The position numbers and the translations under genes were made by a program. This document shows, in pieces, positions 35,155-44,756 of a stretch of DNA of 64,000 nucleotides (its first letter is position 1; every line of letters starts with the position of its first letter). The notes under the pieces are model-generated. The model was not told the origin of the DNA, did not search any database, and worked only from the letters and a program-made list of their open reading frames with translations. The stretch comes from Serratia sp. FDAARGOS_506 (GTDB taxonomy: Bacteria; Pseudomonadota; Gammaproteobacteria; Enterobacterales; Enterobacteriaceae). The DNA lies in NCBI RefSeq assembly GCF_003812745.1, contig NZ_CP033831.1, positions 3,658,001 to 3,722,000 on the forward strand. Reading direction: 5' to 3'.

Positions 35155-36552
35155 ATGGCAGGCGTTCGTATCGAAAAAGACTCTATGGGCCCCATCGAAG
35201 TACCGGCCGACAAGCTGTGGGGCGCCCAAACCCAGCGTTCGCTGGCGCATTTCCGCATTTCCTCCGAAAAGATGCCGACCGCGCTGATCCATGCGCTGGC
35301 GTTGACCAAGCGCGCCGCTGCGCAGGTGAACGTGGATCTGGGGCTACTGCCGGCCGAGCGGGGCGCCGCCATCATCAACGCCGCCGACGAAGTGCTGGCG
35401 AACAGCCATGCCGACCAGTTCCCGCTGTCCATCTGGCAAACCGGTTCCGGCACCCAGACCAACATGAACATGAACGAAGTGTTGGCCAACCGCGCCAGCG
35501 AGCTGCTGGGCGGCGTGCGCGGTGAAGAGCGCAAGGTGCACCCGAACGACGACGTCAATAAGAGCCAGAGCTCCAATGACGTGTTTCCCACCGCGATGCA
35601 CGTGGCGGCGGTGATTGCACTGCGCGAACACCTGATCCCCGAGTTGAAAGTGCTGCACAAGACGCTGAGCGACAAGGCCGAAGCCTACCGCGATATCGTC
35701 AAAATCGGCCGCACCCACCTGCAGGACGCCACGCCGCTGACCCTGGGGCAGGAGATCTCCGGTTGGGCGGCGATGCTGGCGCACAATCTGAAACATATCG
35801 AGGACAGTATCCCGCACATTGCCGAGCTGGCGCTGGGCGGCACGGCGGTCGGCACCGGCCTGAACACCCATCCGGAGTACGCGGTGCGCGTCGCTAAAGC
35901 GCTGGCGGAATTGACCCATCAGCCGTTCGTTACCGCCCCGAACAAGTTCGAAGCGCTGGCGACCTGCGACGCGTTGGTGCAGGGACATGGCGCGCTGAAA
36001 GGGCTGGCGGCCTCGCTGATGAAGATCGCCAACGACGTGCGCTGGTTGGCGTCCGGCCCGCGCTGCGGCATCGGCGAGATTTCGATCCCGGAGAACGAGC
36101 CGGGCAGCTCCATCATGCCGGGCAAGGTCAACCCGACCCAATGCGAGGCAATGACCATGCTGTGCGCCCAGGTGCTGGGCAATGATGTGGCGGTGAACAT
36201 CGGGGGCGCTTCCGGCAACTTCGAGCTGAACGTGTTCCGCCCGATGGTGATCCACAACTACCTGCAGTCGATTCGCCTGCTGGCCGACGGCATGCAGGGC
36301 TTCAACGAGCACTGTGCGGTGGGTATCGAACCGAACCGCGATCGCATCACCCAATTGTTGAACGAATCGCTGATGCTGGTGACGGCGCTCAACACCCACA
36401 TCGGCTACGACAAGGCGGCAGAAATCGCCAAGAAAGCGCACAAGGAAGGGCTGACGCTCAAAGCCGCGGCGCTGAAGCTCGGCTACCTGACCGAAGCGCA
36501 GTTCGACGAGTGGGTGCGGCCGGAAGCGATGGTCGGCAGCATGCAGAAATGA
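35155..36552 (+). CDS. fumC: Fumarate hydratase class II
   Basis: A 465-residue iron-independent fumarase that interconverts fumarate and malate in the TCA cycle. The family signature [11 protein letters not shown] (about residues 318-328) and the [14 protein letters not shown] segment (about 129-142) are intact, and the protein is nearly collinear with E. coli FumC. The second of two adjacent ATGs (35155) has better spacing from AAGGAG. In E. coli fumC is a SoxRS target used under oxidative stress or iron shortage. The fumA partner found upstream in E. coli is absent here. Confidence 0.98.
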   Translation: MAGVRIEKDSMGPIEVPADKLWGAQTQRSLAHFRISSEKMPTALIHALALTKRAAAQVNVDLGLLPAERGAAIINAADEVLANSHADQFPLSIWQTGSGTQTNMNMNEVLANRASELLGGVRGEERKVHPNDDVNKSQSSNDVFPTAMHVAAVIALREHLIPELKVLHKTLSDKAEAYRDIVKIGRTHLQDATPLTLGQEISGWAAMLAHNLKHIEDSIPHIAELALGGTAVGTGLNTHPEYAVRVAKALAELTHQPFVTAPNKFEALATCDALVQGHGALKGLAASLMKIANDVRWLASGPRCGIGEISIPENEPGSSIMPGKVNPTQCEAMTMLCAQVLGNDVAVNIGGASGNFELNVFRPMVIHNYLQSIRLLADGMQGFNEHCAVGIEPNRDRITQLLNESLMLVTALNTHIGYDKAAEIAKKAHKEGLTLKAAALKLGYLTEAQFDEWVRPEAMVGSMQK

Positions 36553-36572
36553 TTGATTTGTGAAGCAACCGG

Positions 36573-36599
36573 GGGCTTACTGAGGTAAGCCCTTTTTTA
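36573..36599 (+). terminator. Rho-independent terminator of fumC
   Basis: GGGCTTA and TAAGCCC form a 7-bp stem with a 6-base loop followed directly by TTTTTT. Confidence 0.92.
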
Positions 36600-36612
36600 T
36601 GGAGAAATTAAG

Positions 36613-37302
36613 ATGTCGCGCGCACAACGTTTACTCGATCTGATGCAGCTGCTGCGCAGCCATCGTTATCCGGTGGCGGGCCATGCGCTGGCGCAAACGC
36701 TGGGCATCAGCATGCGCACGTTGTATCGCGATATCGCCACGCTGCAGCAGCAGGGGGCGGAGATCGTCGGCGAGGCGGGCGTCGGCTATGTGCTGCGCCC
36801 CGGCTTTATGCTGCCGCCGCTGATGTTTTCGCAGGCGGAGACAGAGGCGCTGGTGCTGGGCATGCGCTGGGTCAGCCGCCGCGGCGACAGCCAGCTGGCG
36901 AGCGCGGCGGGCCAGGCGCTCGCCAAGATCGCCGACGTTCTGCCGCCGGCGCTGCGGGAGGAGCTGGAGGCTAACACGCTGTTGATCGCGCCGGTCCAGG
37001 CGCCGCCGGTGGCGGATGAAATGCGGGTGCTGATCCGTGACACCATCCGCCGCGAGCGCAAGCTGCATATCGACTATCTCGATCTGGCGGGGCAGCGCAG
37101 CGAACGCCTGCTGTGGCCCTTTGCGCTGGGTTTTTTCGAGCAGTTCCAGATGCTGGTCGCCTGGTGCGAGCGGCGCCAGGCGTTTCGCCATTTTCGCCTC
37201 GATCGCATTCAGGCCGCTACGCCGTTGGAACAGCGCTATCCGCGCGGCCGGCGGCGGCTGCTGAAAGAGTGGCGCCTCAGCGAGGGCATTGCGGAGCAAT
37301 AG
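36613..37302 (+). CDS. HTH-WYL transcriptional regulator (YafY/PafC type)
   Basis: A 229-residue regulator with a winged HTH_11 domain (about residues 5-58, GISMRTLYRDIATLQQQGA) and a C-terminal WYL domain (about 130-215), a module that senses ligands or nucleic acids. Its target is unknown. The VOC-fold gene that follows 90 bp later on the same strand is a common partner of this type of regulator, so local control is plausible. The gene begins just after the fumC terminator. Confidence 0.83.
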   Translation: MSRAQRLLDLMQLLRSHRYPVAGHALAQTLGISMRTLYRDIATLQQQGAEIVGEAGVGYVLRPGFMLPPLMFSQAETEALVLGMRWVSRRGDSQLASAAGQALAKIADVLPPALREELEANTLLIAPVQAPPVADEMRVLIRDTIRRERKLHIDYLDLAGQRSERLLWPFALGFFEQFQMLVAWCERRQAFRHFRLDRIQAATPLEQRYPRGRRRLLKEWRLSEGIAEQ

Positions 37303-37392
37303 CGGCACGCTGCTGCCATAAACTGTCAGTCGCACCCCTTAGTCTGTGCCTATCGGGAACCGGCCGGTTCCCATCATTCAGAGGACAGACCG

Positions 37393-37761
37393 ATGACCCT
37401 TCCCAGCATGACCCTGCTTTATGTCGATAACCCGCTGAACAGCGCCGCCTTTTATCAACGCTTACTGGGGCAGGCGCCGGTAGAACTTTCCCCCGGCTTC
37501 GCCCTGTTCGTGCTCAACAACGGCTTTAAGCTGGGGATGTGGGCCAAACAGGGGGTAAAACCTGTGGCCACACTCACCGGCGGTGGCGGGGAATTGGGCT
37601 TTTTGTGCCAGGATCCGCAAGAGGTCGAGGCGCGCTATAACCAGTGGCGCGAACTCGGGTTGCCTATCGAACAAACGCCGACCGAGATGGAGTTCGGTTA
37701 CACCTTCGTGGCGCGAGATCCGGACGGCCATCGCCTGCGGGTGTATGCCCTTAGCGAGTAG
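37393..37761 (+). CDS. VOC-fold (glyoxalase/bleomycin resistance-like) protein
   Basis: A 122-residue protein with the paired beta-alpha-beta-beta-beta modules of the VOC superfamily: [20 protein letters not shown] at the N-terminus and [16 protein letters not shown] at the C-terminus. Members include lyases, dioxygenases and antibiotic-sequestering proteins. The exact role is unknown. Its last 11 bp overlap the end of tus on the other strand. GAGGACAG precedes the ATG. Confidence 0.8.
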   Translation: MTLPSMTLLYVDNPLNSAAFYQRLLGQAPVELSPGFALFVLNNGFKLGMWAKQGVKPVATLTGGGGELGFLCQDPQEVEARYNQWRELGLPIEQTPTEMEFGYTFVARDPDGHRLRVYALSE

Positions 37762-38689
37762 CGTCGTCGGTATACAAGTGCAGGCGCGGCACCAGTAGCC
37801 GCAGCGGCCGGGCGTCGGGTTTGTAACGGTGTTTCACCGCGTCGACGTCGTAGTTGAGCAGTTCGCCAATCTTCGGCACTGCGGCGCCGCTCTCTACCTG
37901 ACACAGAGCGATCAGCGGCAGCGGGCAGGGGTGTTGCACCTGTTTTTGCTGCTGCTGATACCACACCCGGGCGATTGGCTGCACTTTGACCGGCCGCTTG
38001 ATTTTCAGCGTCGCGTGCTGCGGCAGGCGGCTGACGTCGTCTATCTCGCGGCTCACCAGGGCGGCCCACTGTTCACGGCTGTGCGGCGGCACCGCACGAC
38101 CGGCTTTCAGGCTTTTCTCCAGCTGTGCCAGGATATCGTCTCGCTTGACGTTTTTGATGATGTGCTTGTTGGCCCATCCGAAGCGCACGGAATCGGGATT
38201 GGCCAGGGCGGTGAGGGTGCGATAGGCGCTGAGGGTAATCAGCCCGTGCAGATGGGTGTGCACGAATTCGAAACGCTGCTCCGGCGCCAGGCCGGAATCG
38301 ACGGTGATAATCTGTTCCAGTTCGCCCTTCAAGCGATTGATGAGCGCCAGCTGCGCTTGCAGCGCCTGATACTCCGGCTGCTCCACGGCCAGACAGATGA
38401 CGCCGGGCAGGCGCACGGCGGCCTTGCTGCTGACATTCTCGCGGTTATGGTGGATGAACAGCCGCTGATAGTGATCCAGCGCCATATCGCGAGCCGCTTG
38501 TCCCACATGCTGTTCGACCGCGATATGCGAGATGGCCTGATGTTCCTGGCCTTTTTCAACCTCAGGCAGGCTGAACACCCGCGCCGCCAGCAACCGCAGC
38601 GGGGCGATCTGCTGCTGCAACGCGCCGAGCGCCTGTTCCAGCTCGGTAAAGCAGGCGTTCATCCGGCCAATCACATCGTATCTGCTCAT
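37751..38689 (-). CDS. tus: Tus, replication terminus site-binding protein
   Basis: A 312-residue DNA-binding protein that binds Ter sites and stops replication forks arriving from one side by blocking DnaB. Residue numbering matches E. coli Tus exactly around the lock pocket: Ile79 (RLFI), Phe140 and His144 (RFEFVH) and Gly149, which hold the flipped C6 base of Ter. The C-terminal [17 protein letters not shown], which enters the major groove, is identical in character. A Ter site lies in the promoter 14 bp upstream of the start, as at E. coli TerB, giving autorepression. Confidence 0.98.
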   Translation of the reverse strand: MSRYDVIGRMNACFTELEQALGALQQQIAPLRLLAARVFSLPEVEKGQEHQAISHIAVEQHVGQAARDMALDHYQRLFIHHNRENVSSKAAVRLPGVICLAVEQPEYQALQAQLALINRLKGELEQIITVDSGLAPEQRFEFVHTHLHGLITLSAYRTLTALANPDSVRFGWANKHIIKNVKRDDILAQLEKSLKAGRAVPPHSREQWAALVSREIDDVSRLPQHATLKIKRPVKVQPIARVWYQQQQKQVQHPCPLPLIALCQVESGAAVPKIGELLNYDVDAVKHRYKPDARPLRLLVPRLHLYTDDATR

Positions 38690-38700
38690 CGCAGGCTCCT

Positions 38701-38723
38701 ATTTTAGTTACAACATACTATAG
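38701..38723 (-). other. Ter site (TerB-like) in the tus promoter
   Basis: The minus strand reads AGTATGTTGTAACTAAA at 38719-38703, matching the E. coli Ter core at every position. The critical G6 lies at the high-coordinate end. By the known polarity of Tus-Ter, forks moving leftward are blocked and forks moving rightward pass. Confidence 0.95.
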
Positions 38724-39021
38724 AGGAGTGGCGGATTGGGGGCAACATCGGCAGCTGAGCCAGAGGTAGCCTCGCTGGCCACCCGGCTTACCAGCGGAAA
38801 ACACGCCATAACGGTCTCCGGCAGCAGGGCTCGTAATACACCCGGCATGCGTAGTGTTTTGATTCATTGATGGATTTTCTCCTGTTCGTTTGTTTTTTGT
38901 TTAATCCATTTGTCATTTGCCGTTGTCCAATGACTGGAACAAACAGAATGGCAGGACGCTATGAGCCCTTAGGGTTATCTTTTCTTCTGTCATTAACGGG
39001 TGCTTTAAACGGAGGTTTACT
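38724..39021. other. Intergenic stretch between Ter and the GH3 gene
   Basis: About 300 bp without a convincing gene. A 61-codon frame at 38867-39052 with a hydrophobic end overlaps the GH3 start in another frame and has no support. GGAGG at 39011-39015 serves the GH3 gene. Confidence 0.5.
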
Positions 39022-40818
39022 GTGGATATTAAACAGAAAGTCAAAAACATGACGCTGGAAGAGAAGATCGGGCAAAAAATCATGCTGGATTTTCGCTACT
39101 GGGATCAGAACGGTAGCAGCAATCAGGATATGACCGTTCCCGATGAAGCCATCGGCAAGCTGATCGCCGATAACCACGTGGGTGGGGTGATCCTGTTTGC
39201 CAATAACCTTAAAGACAAGCAGCAAATCAAAACCTTGACGGCCTGGTATGCTGCGATGAAAACCCGCGCGGGCATTCGTTTGTTTATAGGCACGGATAAC
39301 GAAGGCGGTAACGTGTTCCGGCTGCCGCGCGGCGATTATGCCTCATTCCCCGGTAATATGGCGCTGGCGGCGGCGATTGAAGGGGGGGCGGATAAACAGC
39401 TCGCCGTTGAACAGGGCAAGCTGATGGCCCAGGATATGCGCGCGTTGCATATCAATACCAACTTTGCCCCGGTCGTGGATGTCAACACCAACCCGTTCAA
39501 CCCGGTGATTAACGTTCGCGCCTTCAGCGATGATAAGAACAACGTTTCTCGTCTGGCAGAGAAAATGGTGGCGGGCATGAAACAGCAGGGGCTGATCACC
39601 GCGTATAAACACTTCCCCGGCCATGGCAGCACCTCCACTGACTCGCATACCGGTCTGCCGCGCGTCGATCGCACGCGGGAAGAGGCCTTTGCCATCGATA
39701 TCGCCCCGTACAAGCAGGCCATCGATCGCTGCGCCGCACCGGACATGGTCATGACCGCACATATTCAGTACCCGGCATTGGATAACCGCCAGATAGACAC
39801 CCGTAGCGGTGAAAAAATCACGGTGCCCGCCACCATGTCGCATGAAATTCAGACCCAGATCCTGCGCAATGAGTTGGGGTATTCCGGCGTAACGATTTCA
39901 GATGCCCTGGATATGGGCGCGATTGCCGAGCATTTCAGCCAGCAAGGAGCGGCTGAAAACGTCTTTGCCGCCGGGGTGGATATTGCCTTGATGCCTGTCA
40001 GCATCGCCTCGCCGGCCCAGGCGAGCCTGCTGCCGGACCTGATCCGTTACCTTGCGGGCAGAGTGAAAACAGGGCATCTCAGCGAGGCCGATATCGATGC
40101 TTCGGTCGAGCGAATTCTGCGTCTCAAATTACGCCATAGCCTGCTGGGGCATAGCGAGAAGCCGTGTTCCAACGACGTTGCGTCGTCAGCGCACAAGCTG
40201 GAAAAACGTATCGCCGATCGTTCCATTACCGTGGTTATCAATCGCCACAGCCTGTTGCCGTTCAAGGACAAGGCGCTGCGCTACTTTATTCTGACGCCGT
40301 GGGGCGAGCAGGCCAGCGGCATTGCGCGCGTGATGGCGCAGGAGGGGTATCAAAACGTCGTTGCCGCGAAGGAAACGGAGCTGAGCGATGCCCTGGTTAG
40401 GGAGCATATTGCCGGCTGCGACGTGTTCTTGCTCGGAACCCTCTCAACCCGCTTTACGCCGGCTGAACAGGATGGGGTCGTAACCTCTGCAACCGGAGCG
40501 AGCAATGACAGCAGCCCTTATCCGGGCTGGTTGAAATACGCCGCCGAGCAGGGGAAAAAACGCGTTCACCTCTCACTGCGCGCCCCTTACGATATCGTGA
40601 ACTATGCCGCAGAGGTGGAGGCGGCCGTCGCCACCTACTCCTACTACGGTTATGACAGCGGCGTGTGGCGTGGCCCTTCGATGGTCTCTTTGGCGCAGGT
40701 GCTGACGGGCAAAATCAAACCGCAAGGTAAATTACCGGTCAACACCTGGCATGACTACGATGTGGAAACCAATACGGGCAAGGTGGCGTTCCCTCGCGGG
40801 ACGGGGCTGAGCTGGTAA
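39022..40818 (+). CDS. Glycoside hydrolase family 3, NagZ-like beta-N-acetylhexosaminidase
   Basis: A 598-residue two-domain enzyme. The N-terminal GH3 barrel (about residues 1-345) holds KHFPGHGSTSTDSH (about 194-207), the His/Asp loop diagnostic of NagZ-type N-acetylhexosaminidases, and the nucleophile Asp in ISDALDMGA (about 293). A C-terminal domain (about 390-598) is absent from E. coli NagZ, giving the longer form seen in YbbD-like enzymes. No signal peptide is present, because the in-frame upstream sequence hits TGA at 38962. Substrates are probably GlcNAc-containing muropeptides or chitin fragments. The start is GTG after GGAGG. Codon use looks less GC-biased than its neighbours. digH follows 129 bp later. 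Confidence 0.85.
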   Translation: MDIKQKVKNMTLEEKIGQKIMLDFRYWDQNGSSNQDMTVPDEAIGKLIADNHVGGVILFANNLKDKQQIKTLTAWYAAMKTRAGIRLFIGTDNEGGNVFRLPRGDYASFPGNMALAAAIEGGADKQLAVEQGKLMAQDMRALHINTNFAPVVDVNTNPFNPVINVRAFSDDKNNVSRLAEKMVAGMKQQGLITAYKHFPGHGSTSTDSHTGLPRVDRTREEAFAIDIAPYKQAIDRCAAPDMVMTAHIQYPALDNRQIDTRSGEKITVPATMSHEIQTQILRNELGYSGVTISDALDMGAIAEHFSQQGAAENVFAAGVDIALMPVSIASPAQASLLPDLIRYLAGRVKTGHLSEADIDASVERILRLKLRHSLLGHSEKPCSNDVASSAHKLEKRIADRSITVVINRHSLLPFKDKALRYFILTPWGEQASGIARVMAQEGYQNVVAAKETELSDALVREHIAGCDVFLLGTLSTRFTPAEQDGVVTSATGASNDSSPYPGWLKYAAEQGKKRVHLSLRAPYDIVNYAAEVEAAVATYSYYGYDSGVWRGPSMVSLAQVLTGKIKPQGKLPVNTWHDYDVETNTGKVAFPRGTGLSW

Positions 40819-40947
40819 TGGGATAAGGGCACCGGCGTCGTCTGAATAGGGCGATGCCGGCAGCTAAAAAGCACTGAAAAATCGGGCAGTTTCTTGCCCG
40901 GCACGAAACGACATGGGATAACCGTCACTCACGGAAGGAGAACCAGA

Positions 40948-42234
40948 ATGCCGACAGGCGCAACAAAATTAGGCGGATGGCTGTTGATGGCCGCCATGCT
41001 GGGCGTGAGCGGATGCGCCAAACCGCCCGAACCAGAGAAGCCCCCGCAGCCGACCCCGCCGATAACGCCGATGCGGGGCATCTGGCTGGCTACGGTTATT
41101 GGGCTGGACTGGCCGCCGGCGGCCTCCCTGAAAGCGGAAACCGCGCAAGAGCGGGTTCGCCTGCAGAAACAGGGGCTGACGGAGGCGCTGGATGAGATGG
41201 TGAAAACCGGGATTAACGCAGTGTATTTTCAAGTTAAACCGGACGGCTCGGCCCTGTGGCGCTCCAACATCTTGCCTTGGTCTGAGGTATTGACCGGCAC
41301 CGTGGGCCAGGATCCCGGTTATGATCCGCTGGCCTTTATGCTGAAAGAAGCGCACCGGCGCGGCATCAAAGTCCATGCCTGGCTGAATCCTTACCGGGTT
41401 TCCATGAATACCCGCCCACAAACGATTGACGCACTCAATCATACGCTGCAGTCCCCGCCGGCCAGCGTCTATGCGCTGCATCCCGACTGGATACGCACGG
41501 CCAATGAGCGCTTCGTGCTCGATCCCGGCCTGCCCGACGTGCGCAACTGGATCACCAGCGTGGTGACTGAAATTGTCAAAAACTATGAGGTCGACGGCAT
41601 TCAGTTTGACGATTATTTCTATTACGAAACGTCCCAATCGCCGCTGGATGATGAACGAACGTATCGCGCATACGGAAAAGGATTTGCAGACAAAGCCGCC
41701 TGGCGCAGGGACAACACGCTGCAATTGATAAAACAGGTTTCAGCCACCGTTCGAGCATTGAAGCCCGCAGTTGCGTTTGGCGTCAGCCCGGCGGGCGTCT
41801 GGCGAAACAAGGCGGACGATCCTGACGGCTCAGAGACGCGGGCCGGCGCGCCATCGTACGATACGGCCTATGCCGATACGCGCCAGTGGGTAAAACTGGG
41901 GCTGCTCGATTACATCGCGCCGCAGCTGTATTGGCCTTTTGACCGTGCCATTGTTCGCTACGATGTGCTGGCCAACTGGTGGGCCGAGGTGGTGAAAGGC
42001 ACGCCGGTCCGGCTCTATGCCGGGGTGGCGCTGTATAAAGTGGGTACGCCTGCCGCCAGCGAGCCGGCCTGGACCGTCGACGGCGGCGTCCCCGAGCTGA
42101 AAAGGCAGCTGGATCTCAACGAGAGCCTGCCGGGAATGGGAGGAACCATACTGTTCCGGCAACGTTATCTGACTGAGCCGCAAACGGACAAGGCGGTGGA
42201 GTACCTGCGAACTCGCTGGAAAACGGGCCAATAA
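40948..42234 (+). CDS. digH: DigH-like outer-membrane lipoprotein glycosidase (GHL10)
   Basis: A 428-residue lipoprotein. The signal ends at the lipobox VSGC with lipidated Cys near residue 21, then a Pro-rich linker, then the GHL10 barrel beginning MRGIWLATVIGLDWPP. Catalytic-region motifs include FQVKPDGSALW, HAWLNPYRV and VDGIQFDDYFY, the last with the paired Asp. E. coli DigH (YddW) cuts peptidoglycan glycan strands stripped of peptides and is recruited to the septum. AAGGAG precedes the ATG at 40948. With the GH3 gene it probably forms a cell-wall degradation pair. A terminator follows. Confidence 0.88.
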   Translation: MPTGATKLGGWLLMAAMLGVSGCAKPPEPEKPPQPTPPITPMRGIWLATVIGLDWPPAASLKAETAQERVRLQKQGLTEALDEMVKTGINAVYFQVKPDGSALWRSNILPWSEVLTGTVGQDPGYDPLAFMLKEAHRRGIKVHAWLNPYRVSMNTRPQTIDALNHTLQSPPASVYALHPDWIRTANERFVLDPGLPDVRNWITSVVTEIVKNYEVDGIQFDDYFYYETSQSPLDDERTYRAYGKGFADKAAWRRDNTLQLIKQVSATVRALKPAVAFGVSPAGVWRNKADDPDGSETRAGAPSYDTAYADTRQWVKLGLLDYIAPQLYWPFDRAIVRYDVLANWWAEVVKGTPVRLYAGVALYKVGTPAASEPAWTVDGGVPELKRQLDLNESLPGMGGTILFRQRYLTEPQTDKAVEYLRTRWKTGQ

Positions 42235-42254
42235 TCATAGGCGCTGACATGACC

Positions 42255-42282
42255 AGCCGCGGCAAACCACCGCGGCTTTTCC
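42255..42282 (+). terminator. Terminator of digH
   Basis: AGCCGCGG and CCGCGGCT form an 8-bp stem with a 7-base loop, followed by TTTCCTTTT. Confidence 0.8.
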
Positions 42283-42290
42283 TTTTCAGA

Positions 42291-43589
42291 TCAGAGACGA
42301 GCCGCTTCCGGCAGGCGTTTCAGGTAATGCACCACCAGCAGCGCCAGCAACAGCATCAGGCTGATAAACGCCGCCACGCCATTCCAGCCGAAGCTGTGCC
42401 AGAACACGCCGCCGAGGGTGCCAGCCACGCTGGAACCAACGTAATAGCAGAACAGATACAGCGACGACGCCTGGCCTTTGGCGCGGCGCGCGCGGCGGCC
42501 AATCCAGCTGCTGGCCACCGAGTGGGCGGCGAAGAAACCGGCGGTGAACAGCATCATGCCGATGAAGATAGCCGGCACCTGCGGCAGCGCGGTAATCAGA
42601 ATCCCGATCAGCATAATCACGATCGAGGCCAGCAGCACCGGGCCGCGCCCGAAGCGCGAGGTGAGCGCGCCGGCCTTGGGCGAGCTGTAGGAGCCGGTGA
42701 GGTACACCACCGACAGCAGGCCGACGATCGCCTGGCTCAGGTGGTAAGGATCCGCCAGCAGGCGATAGCCGATGTAGTTGAACAGGGTGACGAAGCTGCC
42801 CATCAGCAGGAAACCTTCCGCAAACAGCAGCGGCAGGCCCTTATCGTGCCAATGCAGCTTGAAGTTGATCAGCAGGGTGCGCGGGCGCAGCGAGCTGGCG
42901 CGAAAATGCCGCGAGGCGGGCAGGATGCGCCAGAACATGCAGGCGGCGGCGAGGGCGAACAGCCCGATGACTCCGAGCGACACGCGCCAGGAGAAGAAGT
43001 CGGTCAACACCCCGGTCACCAGGCGGCCGCTCATGCCGCCGATCGAGTTGCCGCTGATATACAGCCCCATCGAAAAAGCGACGAAGCTGGGGTGGATCTC
43101 TTCGCTGAGGTAGGTCATGCCGACCGCCGCCACGCCGCTCAGCGACAGGCCGATCAGCGCGCGCATCAGCAAGATGCCGTGCCAGCTGGTCATAAAGGCG
43201 CAGATCAGCGTGCAAACCGCCGCCAGCAGCAGCGCCACCACCATCACCGACTTGCGGCCGATGGCGTCGGACAGCGGCCCGGTAAACATCAGGCCGATCG
43301 CCAGCAGGCCGGTGGACACTGAGAGCGACAGGCTGCTTTCCGCCGGCGATACGCCGAAATCTTGCGACAACACCGGCAGGATCGGCTGCACGCAGTAGAG
43401 CAGCGCGAAGGTCGCCAGCCCGGCGGAAAACAGCGCCAGCGTCACACGCATAAACTGCGGCGTGCCGCGTTCGATATAGGGGAGTTTATTGTTGAGGGTG
43501 GAGCGTTTTACTTTTGGCGCAGCGGCCGCGTCATCGTTGGCGGCCAGCGTCGACGGCATCACGGCCGCAGAACGCACAGGGGTTGTCAC
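42291..43589 (-). CDS. ynfM: MFS transporter YnfM
   Basis: A 432-residue, 12-TM major facilitator protein closely resembling E. coli YnfM. The loop 2-3 signature is GPLSDAIGRKS (about residues 104-114). An unusually polar N-terminal tail of about 45 residues precedes the first helix. The substrate is not established, though arabinose or drug efflux has been suggested for relatives. It is divergent from the LysR gene ynfL, as in E. coli. Confidence 0.92.
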   Translation of the reverse strand: MTTPVRSAAVMPSTLAANDDAAAAPKVKRSTLNNKLPYIERGTPQFMRVTLALFSAGLATFALLYCVQPILPVLSQDFGVSPAESSLSLSVSTGLLAIGLMFTGPLSDAIGRKSVMVVALLLAAVCTLICAFMTSWHGILLMRALIGLSLSGVAAVGMTYLSEEIHPSFVAFSMGLYISGNSIGGMSGRLVTGVLTDFFSWRVSLGVIGLFALAAACMFWRILPASRHFRASSLRPRTLLINFKLHWHDKGLPLLFAEGFLLMGSFVTLFNYIGYRLLADPYHLSQAIVGLLSVVYLTGSYSSPKAGALTSRFGRGPVLLASIVIMLIGILITALPQVPAIFIGMMLFTAGFFAAHSVASSWIGRRARRAKGQASSLYLFCYYVGSSVAGTLGGVFWHSFGWNGVAAFISLMLLLALLVVHYLKRLPEAARL

Positions 43590-43706
43590 AGCGTTTCCTT
43601 ACCGAACTTCGGGGAGATAAACAGACACTTTACAGATAACAAAATGATAGGGAGCGGCGAATTTTTTGTCTAATATATTAATAATTAAAATTAAGATGTT
43701 TTAAAT
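43590..43706. promoter_or_regulatory. ynfM/ynfL divergent promoter region
   Basis: A 117-bp gap with a strongly AT-rich right half. TAATATATTA near 43673 is a short palindrome that could be part of a YnfL site. Confidence 0.4.
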
Positions 43707-44597
43707 ATGAATATCGAATTGAGACACCTGCGTTACTTTATCGCCGTGGCGGAGGAGCTGCATTTTGGCCGCGCCGCCGAACGGCTGCGGATCTCCCAGC
43801 CGCCGCTCAGCCAACAAATCCAGGCATTGGAAGAGATGGTCGGCGCGCGGCTGCTGGCGCGCAACAACCGCAACGTCAGTTTGACCCAGGCCGGGGAGAT
43901 GTTCCTCAAAGAAGCCTATCAGGTGCTCGATCAGGTCGGGCGTGCGGCGGAAAAGGCGGCGCGTCTGGATCGCGGCGAGCTGGGGGAAATGACCATCGGC
44001 TTTACCTCTTCCGCGCCCTTTATCGGCGTGGTGTCGCGCAGCCTGCGCGCCTTTCGTCAGCACTCTCCGCAGGTGCATATCAAAATGCGCGAAATCAACA
44101 CCAAACAGCAGATCGAGCCGTTGCTGAACGGTGAGCTGGATCTGGGGGTGATGCGCAACACGCGGCTGCCGGAGGCGCTCCACTATCAGCTGCTGCTGCG
44201 CGAACCGCTGGTGGCGGTGGTGCCGGAAGGGCATCCGCTGGCGGAAACGCCCGGCGGCACGCTGCGTTTCCAACATCTGGCGCAGGAGCCGTTCGTGTTC
44301 TTCTCGCGCGAAGTGGGCACCGCGCTGTACGACGAAATTTTGCTGCTGCTCGGCAAGGCCGGCATTACCCCGTATATCACCCAGGAAGTGGGGGAAGCGA
44401 TGACCATCATCGGGCTGGTTTCCGCCGGGTTGGGGGTGTCGATTTTGCCGGCTTCTTTCGCCCGGGTGCGGGTGGATGGCGTGCGCTATTTGCCGCTGGC
44501 GGAGCCGGACGCCACGACCGAAGTGTGGCTGGTGCATCACCGCCGGCGGCCGCTGACCGCCGCCGCGCAGGCGCTGATGGCGTTGATGCTGAAATGA
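43707..44597 (+). CDS. ynfL: LysR-family regulator YnfL
   Basis: A 296-residue LysR protein. HTH at about residues 3-62 (LHFGRAAERLRISQPPLSQQ) and an effector domain of the CatR/BenM-like subgroup. E. coli YnfL occupies the same place between ynfM and mlc and is thought to control ynfM. It is divergent from ynfM here too. Confidence 0.92.
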   Translation: MNIELRHLRYFIAVAEELHFGRAAERLRISQPPLSQQIQALEEMVGARLLARNNRNVSLTQAGEMFLKEAYQVLDQVGRAAEKAARLDRGELGEMTIGFTSSAPFIGVVSRSLRAFRQHSPQVHIKMREINTKQQIEPLLNGELDLGVMRNTRLPEALHYQLLLREPLVAVVPEGHPLAETPGGTLRFQHLAQEPFVFFSREVGTALYDEILLLLGKAGITPYITQEVGEAMTIIGLVSAGLGVSILPASFARVRVDGVRYLPLAEPDATTEVWLVHHRRRPLTAAAQALMALMLK

Positions 44598-44648
44598 CGT
44601 TGAGCTTGGGCAAATAAAAATCAATTCACGCTGAAATTGCGAGGAATT

Positions 44649-44664
44649 TGTGCAGCAAATCACA
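44649..44664. promoter_or_regulatory. CRP site upstream of mlc
   Basis: TGTGCAGCAAATCACA matches the CRP consensus TGTGA-N6-TCACA with one mismatch. TTGACG at 44680 may be a -35. E. coli mlc is also under CRP control. Confidence 0.7.
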
Positions 44665-44720
44665 TAACGAATCAAATAGTTGACGCTGTATGACAAAAGC
44701 CCCACCATAACCCCTAGTCT

Positions 44721-44743
44721 TTATTTAGAAGCGCGAAAAATAG
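44721..44743. promoter_or_regulatory. Candidate Mlc autoregulatory operator
   Basis: TTATTT and AAATAG, 11 bp apart, form an imperfect inverted repeat like known Mlc sites, just before the ribosome-binding site of mlc. Confidence 0.5.
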
Positions 44744-44756
44744 TAGGAGCAGGTTT

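Noticed and set aside
37751-39021. dif site near tus
   Set aside because: I looked for the XerCD core (TTATGTTAAAT arm with the GGTGCGCATAA arm) and saw none. Polarity signals place it to the right, outside the window.
38867-39052. Hydrophobic 61-codon frame before the GH3 gene, considered as a frameshifted signal peptide
   Set aside because: It is in a different frame, with no homopolymer slip at the junction, and the GH3 gene has its own GGAGG and GTG start.
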